From the NCBI GenBank assembly GCA_936432065.2, contig OW386286.2:6813208-6877207 (forward strand): a stretch of DNA of 64,000 nt. The letters are read 5' to 3'. A model generated the notes under the pieces. The model saw only the letters and a program-made list of their open reading frames with translations. It did no database searches and was not told where the DNA came from. The stretch's first letter is position 1, and the number at the start of each line of letters is the position of its first letter. Shown piece after piece: positions 1-12,189 of this stretch. The translations under genes were made by a program, and so were the position numbers. The DNA is from Rutpela maculata. Its lineage: Eukaryota > Arthropoda > Insecta > Coleoptera > Cerambycidae.

Positions 1-551
1 TTTGTGCGCACGTTTACTCTGGAACCGTTTAAGATATTGACTTGAAATTTGGTACACATGTGTACTTTAACGAGTTCCAGAACTAGATTATATTTTCATC
101 TTGTTCCGTCGAAGGGTTGGGGGGTAAATTGGGGTAAATTTGGTGTAAATGGGTAAATTAAGCAGGTAAGAGTCCATGAAATTGGTATATAGTATATACA
201 AGGGAAGCTAAGGTCTCAAAAAAATTTTTGGCATTAGCCACCCCCATTACCACCCCCACCTCCTTATTAAAGGGGATGAAAAAAAAAATGTGATTTAGTG
301 TATGTACAGGAACCAGAAACCTCAAAATATTTTTTTACTTCATCCACCCCCCACTACCACCTCCCTATCATCACCTCCACCCCACTACGGATGTGGGGTA
401 TCGTTTTATGGGTTTTTGGGGTAGAGGATTTCAAATATTATATTATTAAAGTTCCATAAACAATTATTTTCACATACAAAGTTTTTTCGTTGTGAGTGAC
501 TTGGATAAAGAATCTGGATGTGGAAGTAGTGATTCCTTGGGCAGCGGTTTT
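1..551 (+). mobile_element. HINE-like short element, copy A (5' end outside window)
   Basis: This is the 3' part of a roughly 700-bp interspersed repeat present in eight copies here (A-H). It enters the window at the conserved 'TTTGTGCGCACG' block and runs through the conserved C-rich 'CCACCCCC' blocks to the 3' motif CTGGATGTGGAAGT, followed by about 20 bases ending GCAGCGGTTTT. It has no coding capacity. Full copies (24776, 26619, 29105) add a 5' hairpin and a GTCT tract. The structure fits Helentron-associated interspersed elements (HINE/DINE-1 type): a 5' terminal and 3' subterminal inverted repeat, a GTCY microsatellite, and insertion in T runs. The class is an inference from structure. 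Confidence 0.8.
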
Positions 552-649
552 TTTATGTGTGACTGTCTCTTTTCTGGATACCTAAAAATACTGTTTAGGC
601 GGCACCTTTGGCACAAAGTTTTGCTGTCTATAAACTTACCTATTAAAAT

Positions 650-1046
650 AAAGCTCGGAAGATAAATTTGAACTTCTCCGCATTCTGTAAAACACTTAAT
701 CATATCATATTTTCACCATTACTAAATTGAACCATTTTTAACAATGCTCACTCCCAGTTAACTCACAAATTCGTTTTTGACTTTTAAGATTATTTCTGTT
801 TTCTTTTTTTTTTAACATGGCCTTCTCAATAAACATTAGAAATGCGATAAATATGCATAGATGTCAATGGAAGACAATTCGAACATTTATTGTAGTTTAG
901 TTCTTCCTATATTTGGCAAAATTATTTTATATTAAACTTTTCGAAAATTAACCACTTTTTCTAGAGACAAAAATCAAGCTCAGGATACCTATATTGGTTT
1001 TTGTCTACCTGCCATAGTTTTAGAGAAAACCCCAAATCCCACCCTG
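650..1046 (-). mobile_element. 5' part of a decayed mariner-type transposon
   Basis: Read on the minus strand, the piece starts at a TA-flanked end (CAGGGTGGGATTTGGGG, 1030-1046) and reaches an ATG (about 740) that begins MVQFSNGE and continues to MIKCFTECGE. This resembles the N-terminal helix-turn-helix start of insect Tc1/mariner transposases. A related copy lies at 44973-45672 and shares the terminal block, the 5' leader and the same start codon. HINE copy A lies about 100 bases beyond the coding relic. Only the N-terminus survives; no catalytic domain follows. Family assignment rests on the end sequence and the short N-terminus. Confidence 0.5.
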
Positions 1047-1048
1047 TA

Positions 1049-1989
1049 CAAGATGATTATTCGAAAAAATATATTATTTATTTGCACGAACAGCTCCTGT
1101 CATTTTTTAAGACCAATATGGAATGTAATCCATAGCTCCGTGCTGCAAACATCGCTTTGAGGATACAGAGGGATGTATTAGATCACGCTTTATGTTTAAT
1201 GTTTAATGATGCAGATACCTTTTTCATTTTATATTCGACTAGGTCACACTTTTTATACACTATTATTCTTATAATTCCGTCACGTTCCAGTTGAAGACAA
1301 TAATAAAACACATATCCTAAACGGTATAAAACGGGACACACGGAAAACCTTTTATCAAAATCAATTTTGCCGCGATCCTTTCTACAAACGCGGGATCTAG
1401 AAAATAGATTTGATTTCAAAAGTAGGTGGAATGTGCAATTTTCTCTCAGATCACAATAAAACCATATGGAATATAGTTCTTCAATCATAATGCAGACTTT
1501 TCAGCACTAATTCTAATACAAACATGTATTAAAAGTCTATGTAAAACTAGTGATAAAAGAACTTTCTGTTTGCGCGGTTATAAAATCAGGATATATCATC
1601 CTCAAAGACGAGGTCCAAATCTAGTGTTGAATTTTAAAGATGTCAGCTGCTTTGTTGTTATGATGTTCTGGTGAAACTTCTTGACGATAACTTTTGGTTA
1701 AAACACTTTGATTTACATTGCACTTTTCGATGCACTTTGGATTATTTATTAAATTATTTTTTTACGAATTACTTGTAGATCTGTAAACACACAGAAACTA
1801 CTTCACAAGACTTGAGTCTCTTAATTTTAACAATTACCTTTACAAAATTACTTTCTTAACGTACTTAGAATACCTATTTGAACTTATTATTTGACTTTCG
1901 TCACTTGAAAAATCGAATAAACTTGAAATTTGATGCTAGTCTTTTATTTGAAGTTAGATATTTGGAGGTTTACCTACCTGAAGTTTGAA
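1049..1989. other. Unassigned AT-rich sequence
   Basis: A 101-codon open frame on the minus strand (1183-1488) has no motif I recognise and starts beside the mariner-type relic, so it may be decayed transposon sequence. Nothing else is supportable here. Confidence 0.4.
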
Positions 1990-2376
1990 CGAATTTTAGA
2001 TGAGAAAAAAAGTTTTTCAGGTTTTTTTGGAAAAATTCGGTGAAAACGCACTTTACAGAAAAGTTGCAAATAAAAAAAATTTTGTATTTCGATGATCCAG
2101 TCACCTGAATTTTTTCAGATTTTTTGTTCAACTTTTACATTTCCCCTCCCCAACTTTTAGCAATTTTTGAGTGGCCATATCTCGAAAAATATGCATTTTT
2201 CGAAAAAATTCCTATTTTGGGCCAAAAAAGGTAAATATATTGTTTTTTTTTTTTTTCATTTTTGACCTAACTCTACAAGTTACGGAACCCCTTCCGATCA
2301 TTTCCTACTCTAATCTTTTTCAACTTTTTTATTAACGTCATTACAAACACATTGCACATTGCAAGGTTTTTAGTTC
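1990..2376. repeat. Partial copy of the palindromic element X (see 57738-63873)
   Basis: The block from the 'GAAAACGCACTTTACAG' motif (about 2041) to 'CATTACAAACACATTGCA' (about 2340-2360) matches the arms of the Chapaev-like palindromic element at 57738-63873. Shared landmarks are 'GGCCATATCTCGAAAAAT', 'GGGCCAAAAAAGGTAAATA' and 'CCCCTTCCGATCATTTCC'. Only one arm is present and neither terminus is kept. This copy is uninterrupted across the point where the 58.8-kb copy was entered by a LINE, so it serves as an empty site. Confidence 0.7.
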
Positions 2377-3789
2377 TCCGTTGGCAGGTCTATTAGGCGT
2401 AAACACTTCATTGCCACATTTGCTGACAATAATATCCACAATACTTAAGTTTTTACCCCTAAATCGAAGTGTGGTTTTTATTAATTTTTCTTTTTCATAT
2501 GAAATTCGTTCAAGTGAACGTTCGAAGCTTCAGGTACATGGATATTTTGTCAATTTCTATATGGATGAAAACGTGCCTTACAGTACGACGATTAAAATGA
2601 GACTGATATGCCACTTTCAGTGTTTTAATTGACCAAAATTGACAAATCTGAAACTCAATGCAATTTGATTTAGATAGTTTAATCTTGGCTTTCGAAATTG
2701 TAATAATTTTGGACTTTTTTGCAATAAAATGGAATTTACAATTTACAATAAAGGTTTCTCTCATTTTTCTGAACATTTTGATACCAACTTCTGCTCATTT
2801 CAGTGACTTTTAGATTAAAACAATAAATATTCTATTTTTGAACATTACATGCTTAATCCTACATAAAACTAAATAAAATGCCACTCAGAACGTACCTTAG
2901 ACCCTAATGATTATCTTAAAATGATTTAAATCTAATACAGATATTGTTAAACAATATTTTAAAGGACATATATATTTCAGCATGACTGTTACACAAACAC
3001 ATGTTCGGGTATCCGAACTGCACGGATTTTACCTCGTAACAAATTATTAGATTTAAGTATTCCCCTGTATCCAAGTCAACATGAGTCGACTTGGTAATAT
3101 AAAGATATGTGACGATATGTATCCGCTACACATTTGATTTCCTAATTTCTCACAGCAATTTTTATAAATTAGTTTTTTAATGTTTTGCTGATCTATAATA
3201 TTATTTCATTATTCTACATACTCTCTCTTCTTGAAATTTATAATAACTATTTTATATACTGATATACTTTCATGTGACTGCAAGGATGACAAATCACGAG
3301 CAATTTCGATGTGATCGGTGATGTGGGAAAAGGGGAGAACGTGATACATTATATCTAGGAGGGTCAAGTCTATATAAATATCAAGTAAAGGATGGTTCTA
3401 CGACAAATCCCTGGGGAATGCCACCGATCCCCGTCCATATAGAATATAAAGTTGAAAATACTTTATCTTTCACGCAAACTATCTTATTTATTATTAAACT
3501 TGTACATGTTTAAAATGTTGTGGAAATTTCCATTGGCTTTTTTAGAAATTTACGAGAATCACTAAATAATTGGCATCATTAACCTTTATTTATTTATTTA
3601 TTAATATTTGCTGCCACACTATATATAATAGTAAGTTTGCGTTATGCACTAAAATTATTGGTGTATATTTCTTCGAATCATATAATTAAAAATAGCTGAC
3701 AAAAACTTTAAATTCTGTCAGGTTAATGTCTTTCCACTTGACTCGTTTTTACATAAGTAAGTAGTTATTATAAAATAAAATTAAGAAAT
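2377..3789. other. Unassigned AT-rich sequence
   Basis: The open frames at 2381-2632 and 2510-2776 are short, overlap on opposite strands and show no known motif. I see no RNA gene or repeat structure. Confidence 0.4.
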
Positions 3790-4960
3790 TTAAACACTTG
3801 GTATTTTGTTTCACTGGTTTTTATTCAGATTTTTCTGACATATGTTTCGGTCTCACGACCATTATCAAAGAGTCTTAATAACTAACCTAAAAGTGACCGC
3901 TTACAATATATATGCACATTGTTACCTACAATAAGCTTGGAATGGGATGATAGCTAATTTTAATTTTATTGCAATTGATTAAATTTAATCCTACCTGGTA
4001 CTAGGAACTTAATTATCTTACTAGGAACTTACTTAATTATAATTTTAATACAGTGTCTAGTACGGGAGTATTTGCAAATATAATTTGTGTATTTGTAACA
4101 TTTTTGTGGTTTTTTAGGGCCCTCTTTATTTCCAAAATTTCAAGCATATCTAGATTATCTCCTTTATTGACCTTATGTAAAAGTTTAACATTACTATTGC
4201 TAAAGAAATGATTTTGTTGAATACAATGTTCTGCAAACCCCGTGGATTTTACGTTATCTAAAATTGACTTTTTATGTTCCTTGACCCTTACTTCTATGCT
4301 TCGACCACTCTGGCCTATATATAGGGCATCGCAATCGTCACACTTTATTTCATATACCCCCGATTTTTCTATATCTTCTGTTTTTTCTTTATTATTAACT
4401 AATAAACGACCTAAGTTATTTTTGTTTGACGATATTGTATTAATTTCTAATTTATTTAATCTATTACAAATAGAATTGCTAATACCTTTTACATAGTATA
4501 TACTATGCCACCTTTCATTTTTTCTATTGGGTACATTGTAAAAATGTTTTTGCAACAATTTTCTTTGTTTTTTCTTTATGATTTTATCTATGATTGATGT
4601 GTCATAGCCATTGTTGGTAGCTATTACTTTAAGTGTTCTGACTTCCTTTTCAAAGTTGGCTTTATTTAATTTTAAAGATAATAACCTGTGGACATAGCTA
4701 TGGAAAGGTGACATTTTTATCTTCCAAGACTGATTACAATTTGCGTGTGTGAGAGTGTCAGTAAAAGTGGGTTTTCTATAGATATCGAGTTCTAAACCAT
4801 GATCCATACGTGTCAATGAGATATCTAAAAAGTTTAATGAACGTTGTTTCTCCATTTCAACAGTAAATTGAATTTTATTGTTTAAAGAGTTATTATAAGC
4901 AGAAATTGGACAAGTTAAAGCAATTCTACAAGTTCTCCGCTTCCAACTGTAGCAAGAATC
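3790..4960 (-). mobile_element. Penelope-like element, 5'-truncated 3' fragment
   Basis: This minus-strand fragment carries the C-terminal part of a Penelope-like ORF (reverse transcriptase end plus GIY-YIG nuclease) and the 3' tail. The tail includes a GGTC/GACC mini-hairpin beside 'CGAAAC' on the minus strand (3843-3860), the kind of motif I associate with Penelope-like 3' ends. The reverse-transcriptase core is missing; recognisable similarity begins near 4905-4960. 5' truncation is common in target-primed elements. No target duplication was found. Confidence 0.8.
4037..4905 (-). pseudogene. Penelope-like RT C-terminus with GIY-YIG endonuclease
   Basis: The open frame from the ATG at 4855 encodes 272 residues and stays open upstream to at least 4905, so the ATG is internal rather than a true start. 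The N-terminal part (LNFLDISLTR, then DIYRKPTFTD) matches the end of the RT/thumb region of Penelope-like proteins. The nuclease shows GVY at residues 166-168, YIG at 179-181, an Arg nearby (R185) and the C..C/H..H pattern of this family (C172, C175, H210, H216), plus Glu residues near 239-242. The nuclease half has no stop or frameshift and looks well preserved, but the RT catalytic core is absent, so the fragment cannot transpose alone. Confidence 0.85.
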
Positions 4961-6440
4961 TAATTACATAACTTTAACTCTTAAGAGTATAATTAAATAT
5001 TTAATTTTTCATTAAGATAACTAATTCGATAGAAAGGATATAAAAGGTAAAGGAAGTAGATTTCGACACGAGCACAAAACCCGGTTTACAAAAAGTCTGG
5101 AAGGATTTAAAGTAGACAAATAAAGTTATCTAAATATTTAGATTTGTTCTGCGCTGGCAGAGAGAGCATTTACGCGCCAAGTTGTTTACAAACAAAAAAG
5201 TCAATCTCAGATCCGAAGCGTTTGACCGAGGGATGCGATCAAATCCTTTGTAGCCTTTGACTTTTACGTTTTTCTTCTCTCCAGACGAAGTTCGTTTTCT
5301 TTTCATTTCTCAAGTGAGTTGCATTTTCACATTTGCTCCTTTACTGCTACATTATTCCAGTAATGTGCTTTAGGCGAAAAGGGTTTCAGGCATGAGCAGC
5401 TCAAGAAGGGTTCAATGGGGCCCTTTCTGCCTACTGCGCAAACTATCAACAAACACAATCATAACGATTTAGGCAAACAATTTTCATACGACGCCGACGT
5501 TTCGAAATAAAATATATTAATTTCCTTTTAAATTTAGAATTAATTGACCATTTTACTACACTACACCACTAAAAATTGAAATTAAAGATGAAATTGAAAA
5601 ACTAATGTAACAAATAATTTAACAAAAAAGAAATAGATTATGATAAATTAAAAAATTACGTGAAATATTTATAAAATTAAGAAAACAGAAGATATGACAG
5701 ATAGACCAGGCTAGATACAGCTAACTGATAGTGGATTATAGAACATATCATAACTAAGGAAGGAAAAGTAGTCCGAACCACCTGTGATTTTCTGGGGTGA
5801 AATGTGAAATGGGGTGGATTTTTAGGGGTGAAAAACGGTTTTTTGCGATTTCTGGATAAACTATGCATCCTATGGAAAAAGGTTAAATATAAAAGTTGTA
5901 GATAATAAAGAGATCTACAACTTTTGCTGAAAGCAATTTTATCCTAACCTCAAAATAGAGAAGAGAAATACGCAAAAAACCGTTTTTTCGATTTTTGATT
6001 TTGGTGAAAGTATAGCTTTTGATGTCCTTTTGATGTCCCACATAAGTACTATTTTTTTGACCAAAATATTTAACGGTTGTTGTTTAATTCAATTTAAAAA
6101 AAAAAATTCCTCATTTCCTCATAAAAGTACTTGTCTGACAGAGTTCGGACAGGGCTCTATTTTTGTTATTCGAGCGCGTCAGATTTTCATACAGACGATT
6201 CAGCTTGATGTCCTGGTCGTGCTGATCAATAATCTGACGATTATTTGGAGGGGTTTTCTTAATCTGACGGTTTGAAAAAAAATTTTTTTCGTGATTTTTT
6301 TTTTTAATCAAATAAAATGCACGGAAAATGGCATGCAAATAAAAAAAAAATAATTTTTGTTGAAATTTGTAAAAAAGTTTTTTATTTTATTTTCTGCACA
6401 CGTAAATCTATTTCTTTTAATTATAATACATATAAACACA
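4961..6440. other. Unassigned AT-rich sequence
   Basis: No convincing gene. The open frames at 5677-5868 and 6030-6338 are short and lack motifs. The 5900-6010 stretch resembles the 'gene-less arm' style of the palindromic elements elsewhere in the window, but I could not pair it. Confidence 0.35.
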
Positions 6441-6442
6441 TC

Positions 6443-6800
<358 letters not shown>

Positions 6801-6862
6801 GAGGTTAATAAAAACGATATTTTTTAACTTTTTGATACTCTTATTGATGGGTAATAGAGTGA

Positions 6863-7523
6863 GATCCCAGAGCCGCCAGACCTACGTCATTTTAGCGAAG
6901 CTAATATTTTGACAACAAATAGTGTAATATCTAGTTAAGAACGTATGCGTATTTGCTAGTTTGAAAGCGGGGCCCTTTTGCAGAAAACAGGTATAAAAGG
7001 TACATAAAAATTTTACTCAGTACGTTAAAGTATGATAGCTGGATTATTTTACAAGTGGCACGCTAACTACATGGAGTAAGCGTTAACCTCCGAAGCTTAA
7101 GATCCGAGGTTCGATCCCTGAGCGTTCTCAGTTTGTTTTTTTCAAATATACGTACTAAGAAAAAAACTTATGGCAAAAAATAATAAATACTTCCCTATCG
7201 GTTGTCTTTTTCTTGGTAATCGCCACTTTAAGTTAATATTTGTTGAAAAAAAAAAAAGCTGAGAACGCTCAGGATCGAACCTCGGACCTTAAGATTCGGA
7301 GGTTGACGCTTACACCACGTCGTTAGTGTGTCACGTGGAAAATAAACCAGCTATCATATTTTAACGTACTGAGTAAAATTTGTATGTACCTTTTGTACCT
7401 GTTTTCTGCAAAAGGGCCCCGCTTTCAAACTAGCAAATACGCATACGTTCTTAATTAGATATTACACTAGTTGTCAAAATATTAGCTTTGCTAAAATGAC
7501 GTAGGTCTGGCAGCTCTGGGATC
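6863..7523. repeat. 661-bp foldback with tRNA-like boxes in the arms
   Basis: A large inverted repeat: the left arm (6863 to about 7138) pairs with the right arm (about 7256 to 7523) with modest mismatch around a 115-bp centre. The outer ends are GATCCCAGAGC and GCTCTGGGATC. Each arm holds a tRNA-type B box (GGTTCGATCCC at 7108-7118, and its mirror near 7270). A weaker A-box-like stretch lies upstream; the right arm shows TGGTGTAAGCG on its minus strand. It could be two head-to-head SINE-like copies or a foldback DNA element. I found no clear target duplication. Confidence 0.75.
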
Positions 7524-7597
7524 TTGGACTATAATAACTTTACAAAATTCACAAAAAATTAGTAAAATAAAATAAAAATGTTAAAAATATATTTTTT

Positions 7598-7820
7598 TTA
7601 ATCTTCATCTTCATCCGTGGAATTATCATCATAAAGCAAATCTGGTTCGATTTGGTCATCAATTTCATCCACAGCTTGCATATATGTGATTTCCTGGGGA
7701 TTGGTTTGCTCCGACGATATACCAAAACCGTCTTGCATTTTTTTTATTGTTTCTGACATAAACAATCTTTTGAGATGTATTTTGTCCACAAAACACACAC
7801 TCTATAATATTGTCGCTCAT
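7598..7820 (-). pseudogene. Short acidic frame with CxxC start, frameshifted
   Basis: On the minus strand an ATG at 7820 opens a 51-codon frame starting MSDNIIECVFCG, with a CxxC pair, and stops at 7665. A second frame (7598-7798) overlaps it and ends in a very acidic tail (DDNSTDEDED). The Cys pair, followed by a run of A residues where the frames could shift, suggests one original ORF broken by an indel in an A tract (about 7740-7747). A CxxC start plus an acidic tail is common in transposon-encoded zinc-finger proteins, but I do not recognise the family. Confidence 0.3.
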
Positions 7821-8600
7821 CGTTGTAGCAGATAGGTATTAAATTCACAAAATTTAATTCACAGAATTTAAAACACAAACAAGCCAGAGCGTTGTACATA
7901 TAATACCACTGTTGCTGTGATCAGCTATGATGGCGTGATGGCTGGCGTGTGGGGACGGTGAGAAAGAGTGAAAGGGAGAGAGAGAGGTGCGGAGTGGGGA
8001 ATACATGCTTCACTGCAGCTGCACGCGCTAAACTTTATTGACGATTTTTATTACTTCGGCTTGTGGAAATCAGCAAATTATATTTTTCCCGTTATCCTTG
8101 AATTATTTCCTTCAAAATAAAAAAAAAATCTACCGCGCTCGAGAATGTCGAGGTTTTTTGCAAGTTTGTGACCCTTCCACTCCCTTACGCCACGCTCAAG
8201 CCGTCAGATTATTGAAATGCACACTTTTCAGCATGTAATTAACACATCATACCTTAATCTGACGCGCTCGAGTATTTCCAACGATCGATTTTTTTTTACT
8301 ATTCTGATCGGCTGCCCTACACGCGCGGCCCTATATAGAGAGGTTAGATATGGTGGAGGTACTCAACAAGGTGCAAGGTATCCCCCATATGTTAATCTGC
8401 CGCGCTTGAGTAAATCCCAAAATCCCCTATTGGGCTCCTCTATTATAAGTGGAAAACCACGTTTGAATTATTAAACAAACCAAAAATTAATTTCGCTTGG
8501 CTAGAGCCCGAATTAGTTTCCCTCCCAATTTTTCAATTTCAATATTATTATAGAAAGTATAATTGATTTTCAATGGATGACAGTGACTCGGAAGAAATGG
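7821..8600. other. Unassigned; recurring CGCGCTCGAG motif
   Basis: A motif of the form AATCTGACGCGCTCGAG recurs at about 8128, 8255 and 8393, spaced about 130 bp, and once inverted near 6165. The sequence between the motifs does not align, so this is not a simple tandem repeat. A GA-rich patch lies at 7950-7985. No gene is supportable. Confidence 0.35.
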
Positions 8601-10084
8601 AAATGAACAGGGCCGGCCAGGCGGTCGCCTGGGGCGTTGGATCCTGGGGAGGCGCCAAACCGCAAAAGGCAAGTATCTTGCTGCAAGTCGGTTGTGGTTT
8701 CCGAACAATTAAACTTAAAATTTTAAACAAAAGCCGGTAACAAAACTTATTAACACTATTATCAAAAACACATTACCAACTAATGAAGTATAAAGTAATT
8801 ATCGAATTATATCTTCAGCACCAACAGTATAAACTCGACTGCGGTGTCTCTAATTGAGGTCTTGGGTTAAACAACACACAAGTTTACGCCCACAAGCATG
8901 TCAAATAGTCGACATCGAATGGCCAATATCTTCTCTCTCACTTAATGTAAAGGTGGAGCCTATTTCATTCCTCTCGCCTCTCATAGCGACTCACTATTAA
9001 GATTACTTCAACTATACAGTGTCAGAAAATGTTTCATTTGGGTCGGAAATGAGAGCAAGCGAGAACGAAGCAACTAGGCTATTTTTTTTTATCGTATAAC
9101 ACATCCTACTCGTGCCACCTGCTTTTCCCACCACATGTACGTGGGCAGCTCTCTGCGGGAAATGTAAAGAATTATTTGACTAGTTTTGAAAGTATAACGA
9201 GTTAAATAATTTTAGTTATTAAAGCACGTAATAATATTACTTATACTGAACAGAGCCAACTACAATAAATGGTATTGGAATTTTTAATAGCAATGATGTA
9301 CGTGTTTTCCTGATTGCGCGTCATTATTTGCTCCCTCTATTAGAGCACTGGTACACGCCTTTATTGTAGGCGGTCTGTCAAGCCGTTGAAACTATGCCTG
9401 CCACCCAAATCCAAAATCTTCCGATACTGTATACCACAGAGTACCGCACGGCCGGCGCGCCGGCGACGGAGTACAAACATTGCGACGTGTCTTCTTGTCT
9501 GTGATATTTGCATTTTATCGTTTTTACATGGGGCGCCGATGCCGCCGACTGCCGGTCTTTTTGATCTTCAATGACTCAAAATCGGTTAAAATCACTAGTT
9601 ATGATTTCCATAGAAAATGAACTTTTACATTCGATGGATTTTAGTGAACTCATTAACCAGCTTGCATTACAGAAAGCTAGACGAGAGAAGTTCTTATGAA
9701 CAGGTATATTTTCTTAGTTATTTATTTTCATTTCTATGATAGAAGGTGTATACCAATTCACAATTTTGAAATTTCTTGACTTTTCCAGTTTTTTCAGGAC
9801 CAGAAAATTTTCTGCTCGAAAATGAAAATTGATGTTGAGCGTGGGGCGGGGGGGGGGGGGCGCGCAAGATGGGAACAACTTTGGATTATAAGTAGTTTTA
9901 ATAAATGTTTCCTGACTTTTTTTTATAAATTTAGGTTTTCCCTCTGTTACAGAAAGTATACACCCTAATTATAATATTAATTTTAAAGACATGTTACTAA
10001 AATTTGTATAATTTACCTAAGAAAGTATTGAAAATTGGAAAAGGGGGGGCGCAAAACTCAGAACTGGCCTGGGGGCGAGAAATT
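8601..10084. other. Unassigned, with GC-rich hAT-like edges
   Basis: CAGGGCCGGCC at about 8608 is followed by a GC-rich stretch resembling the inner end of the hAT-type MITE at 37717-38211 (shared GGTCGCC, GGGGCG). A G-rich run lies at 9842-9863, and a GGGGGGGCGC...GGCCTG block near 10045-10070. These could be edges of a decayed hAT element, but no 8-bp duplication pairs them. The open frame at 9386-9574 has no recognisable domain. Confidence 0.25.
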
Positions 10085-10562
10085 TCATTAAAAAAATCTG
10101 GGAAATAGTTAAGGACATAGGAAATACAAATGGAGAAGGGAGATTAGTATTAGAAATGGCGATGGTATTATACTCAAAAAACATAAAAAATAGCAGATGC
10201 AGCAAACGAATTTTATATAACTATTGGTGCGCAAATGGCAAGTAAAATAAACTCAAATAAATTAAAAATTAATATAAAAACTTAAGAAAATGGTACTTCA
10301 ATGTTTCTAAGGAAAGTTTCAACTAATGAAATAACGCTTAAAATAGCTGAACTTAAAAATAACTGCTCTTCGGGAAAAGATGGAATATCAACAAATGTAC
10401 TCAAATATATACATAAGTATATCATTACTCCCCTTGCTTACATCATAAATAATATTATCTCTATAGGAATTGTTCCAAAAGTCTTTAAAGAAAGTATTGT
10501 TATATCAATACACAAAGCCGGCGATCCTCTTGAAATTGCAAATTATACCAATTTCTCTCATT
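10085..10562 (+). pseudogene. LINE reverse-transcriptase fragment (pre-RT and fingers)
   Basis: The plus-strand translation shows IWEIVKD near 10093, then a pre-RT linker. In the open frame 10301-10567 it reads the RT fingers motifs SSGKDGIS and ISIHKAGD, which correspond to the SPGPDGI and HKKGD motifs of jockey/CR1-type non-LTR retrotransposons. The frame stops just after the point where the YRPIS motif would stand. The catalytic palm is missing. It is a decayed internal piece with no ends visible; the clade cannot be assigned by eye. Confidence 0.75.
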
Positions 10563-11344
10563 TCTAACATAGCAAAGATATTGCCCCGCTTGATATTTTA
10601 GAGGTTTGAGAGACGCATTTCATTTTGTAAAGCCAGACAATATTTCCATTTGTCTAAGTCGTCACGTCTGCCAAACTTTAAGAACTTACTATAAAGTAGA
10701 TCCAGATTAGAGTCGATGCTCTTGTTTTCGTCATATTTACTTTCAACTTATCAGGTGTTATCTCTAAATATTTTGTGAATCTCTGTATGCCCTCTTCCTG
10801 ACTAGATTTACATACTTATCTTTTTCTAATAACAAGTATACAGGAAAGAATATTTTTGTAGGATTTCACCAACAGCAGAAAGAAAAATGTATGAAAAATA
10901 GAAGAGAAAATATTAATTTTAAATCTTTGCATTAATTTTATAACCTACTTCTGGTTATGTTAGAAATTAAGAAAGTCTAAAATGAATTTATCTATTCAAT
11001 CAATAATATAATTAAAAATCTCATTAATATATCAATTTTTATTTAATCTTTGTTATTTTCCGACAACCCACATCTGTTTGTGCCAGAGACAAGGAGCTGT
11101 AAAATTGATATATTTACAAAAACCTAAATTTTTAGTTCAACGGGACTCACATAGAAAAAGTTTTTTCTAAACTCTTAGTGTTTGAAACATAAGTTTTTCG
11201 TACTTGTTAGAGCTCTTCAGAAAGACCTCATATTCTGAGAGCGTACAAAACATTAGTCGTGAATATCTCGATACCGGAGGATCAGATAAAATTGAAAAAA
11301 CTATTATAATCCAACCGCGGATATTTGAATAAATTCCATTGAAC
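10563..11344. other. Unassigned AT-rich sequence
   Basis: Nothing recognisable between two LINE fragments that may once have been one element. The minus-strand frame at 11167-11379 overlaps the LINE below and is probably antisense. Confidence 0.35.
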
Positions 11345-11955
11345 ATTTCCTTGACATCGAAGGACATCAGTTTGAGCAAGTTGGAATTTTTACATACCTT
11401 GGCTCAACAATTAATGAAAATAATAACAGTACCTATGGTATCAAAGCTAGAATCACGAGTTGCAATAGGTGCTATCACGCGTACAGGGAGCTCATGGAAA
11501 GTACAACTTTGAATAAAAATTTACAACACTATAATAAGACCTGTAGCTACATATGGCTGTGAATCTTGAACCTCTACAACCAACGATGAAATGCACCTCG
11601 AGAGGAAAATATTAAGGAAAACATTTAACCCTGTACGGGAAGAAGACGGCTGGAGAATCGGGACTAACCATGAAATAGATAAGCTGATAGACGGGGCAGA
11701 TATAGTACGGTTTGTTAAAGCACAGCGAATACGATGGTTAGGACATGTGGAGAGAATAAGAGAGGAAAGGTGGCCAAGAAAAGTGAAGGAGAGCCAGAGG
11801 AAGACCTAGAAAAAGGTTAGACGATGTTAGGGAGGTTCTGGAAGTTACGAGAGTAAGGAATTGGAGAAGAAAGGCAGATGATAGGGACGAATGGCGACAA
11901 CTGGTGAAGCAGGCTAAAATCCACCAAGGGTTGTAATGCCAAAGAAGAAGATGTC
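11345..11955 (+). pseudogene. LINE ORF2 C-terminal region
   Basis: In shifting plus-strand frames this reads the typical C-terminal tail of insect endonuclease/reverse-transcriptase LINEs: FTYLGSTINENN (11382), IKARITS, the 'ATYGCES' region (11550), then in an open frame (11591-11809) RKILRKTFNPVREEDG and IRWLGHVERIRE. It ends with a DEWR..VKQAK block and a 'GAAGAAGAAGATG' 3' tail near 11945. Several stops and frameshifts separate these motifs, so it is dead. It is a 3' fragment; the RT palm lies upstream and is not visible. Confidence 0.85.
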
Positions 11956-12189
11956 CGAAAATATGCATTCTATGTGAATAATATTTTAATATTTAGTCGT
12001 TGTTATTGTCAGGAACGTTACCTCATGCTTATTTGGTAGGTTAAAAATCTATTTGAAAAGTGGTATATTTTTCTATATAATTTAGCAGACCTTTAAAACT
12101 GTTCAACGTAAATTATTCTTTCAGCGAGTGATTTACAATAGACAAATGACAAAAATAGAAAATGTTTTCAATTTTTGGAGCTACACTGA

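Noticed and set aside
7056..7130. A functional tRNA gene in the foldback arm
   Set aside because: The B box is good but no cloverleaf with paired acceptor and anticodon arms can be drawn.
8604..10070. A complete hAT element between the two GC-rich blocks
   Set aside because: The proposed ends are not good inverses and no 8-bp duplication flanks them.
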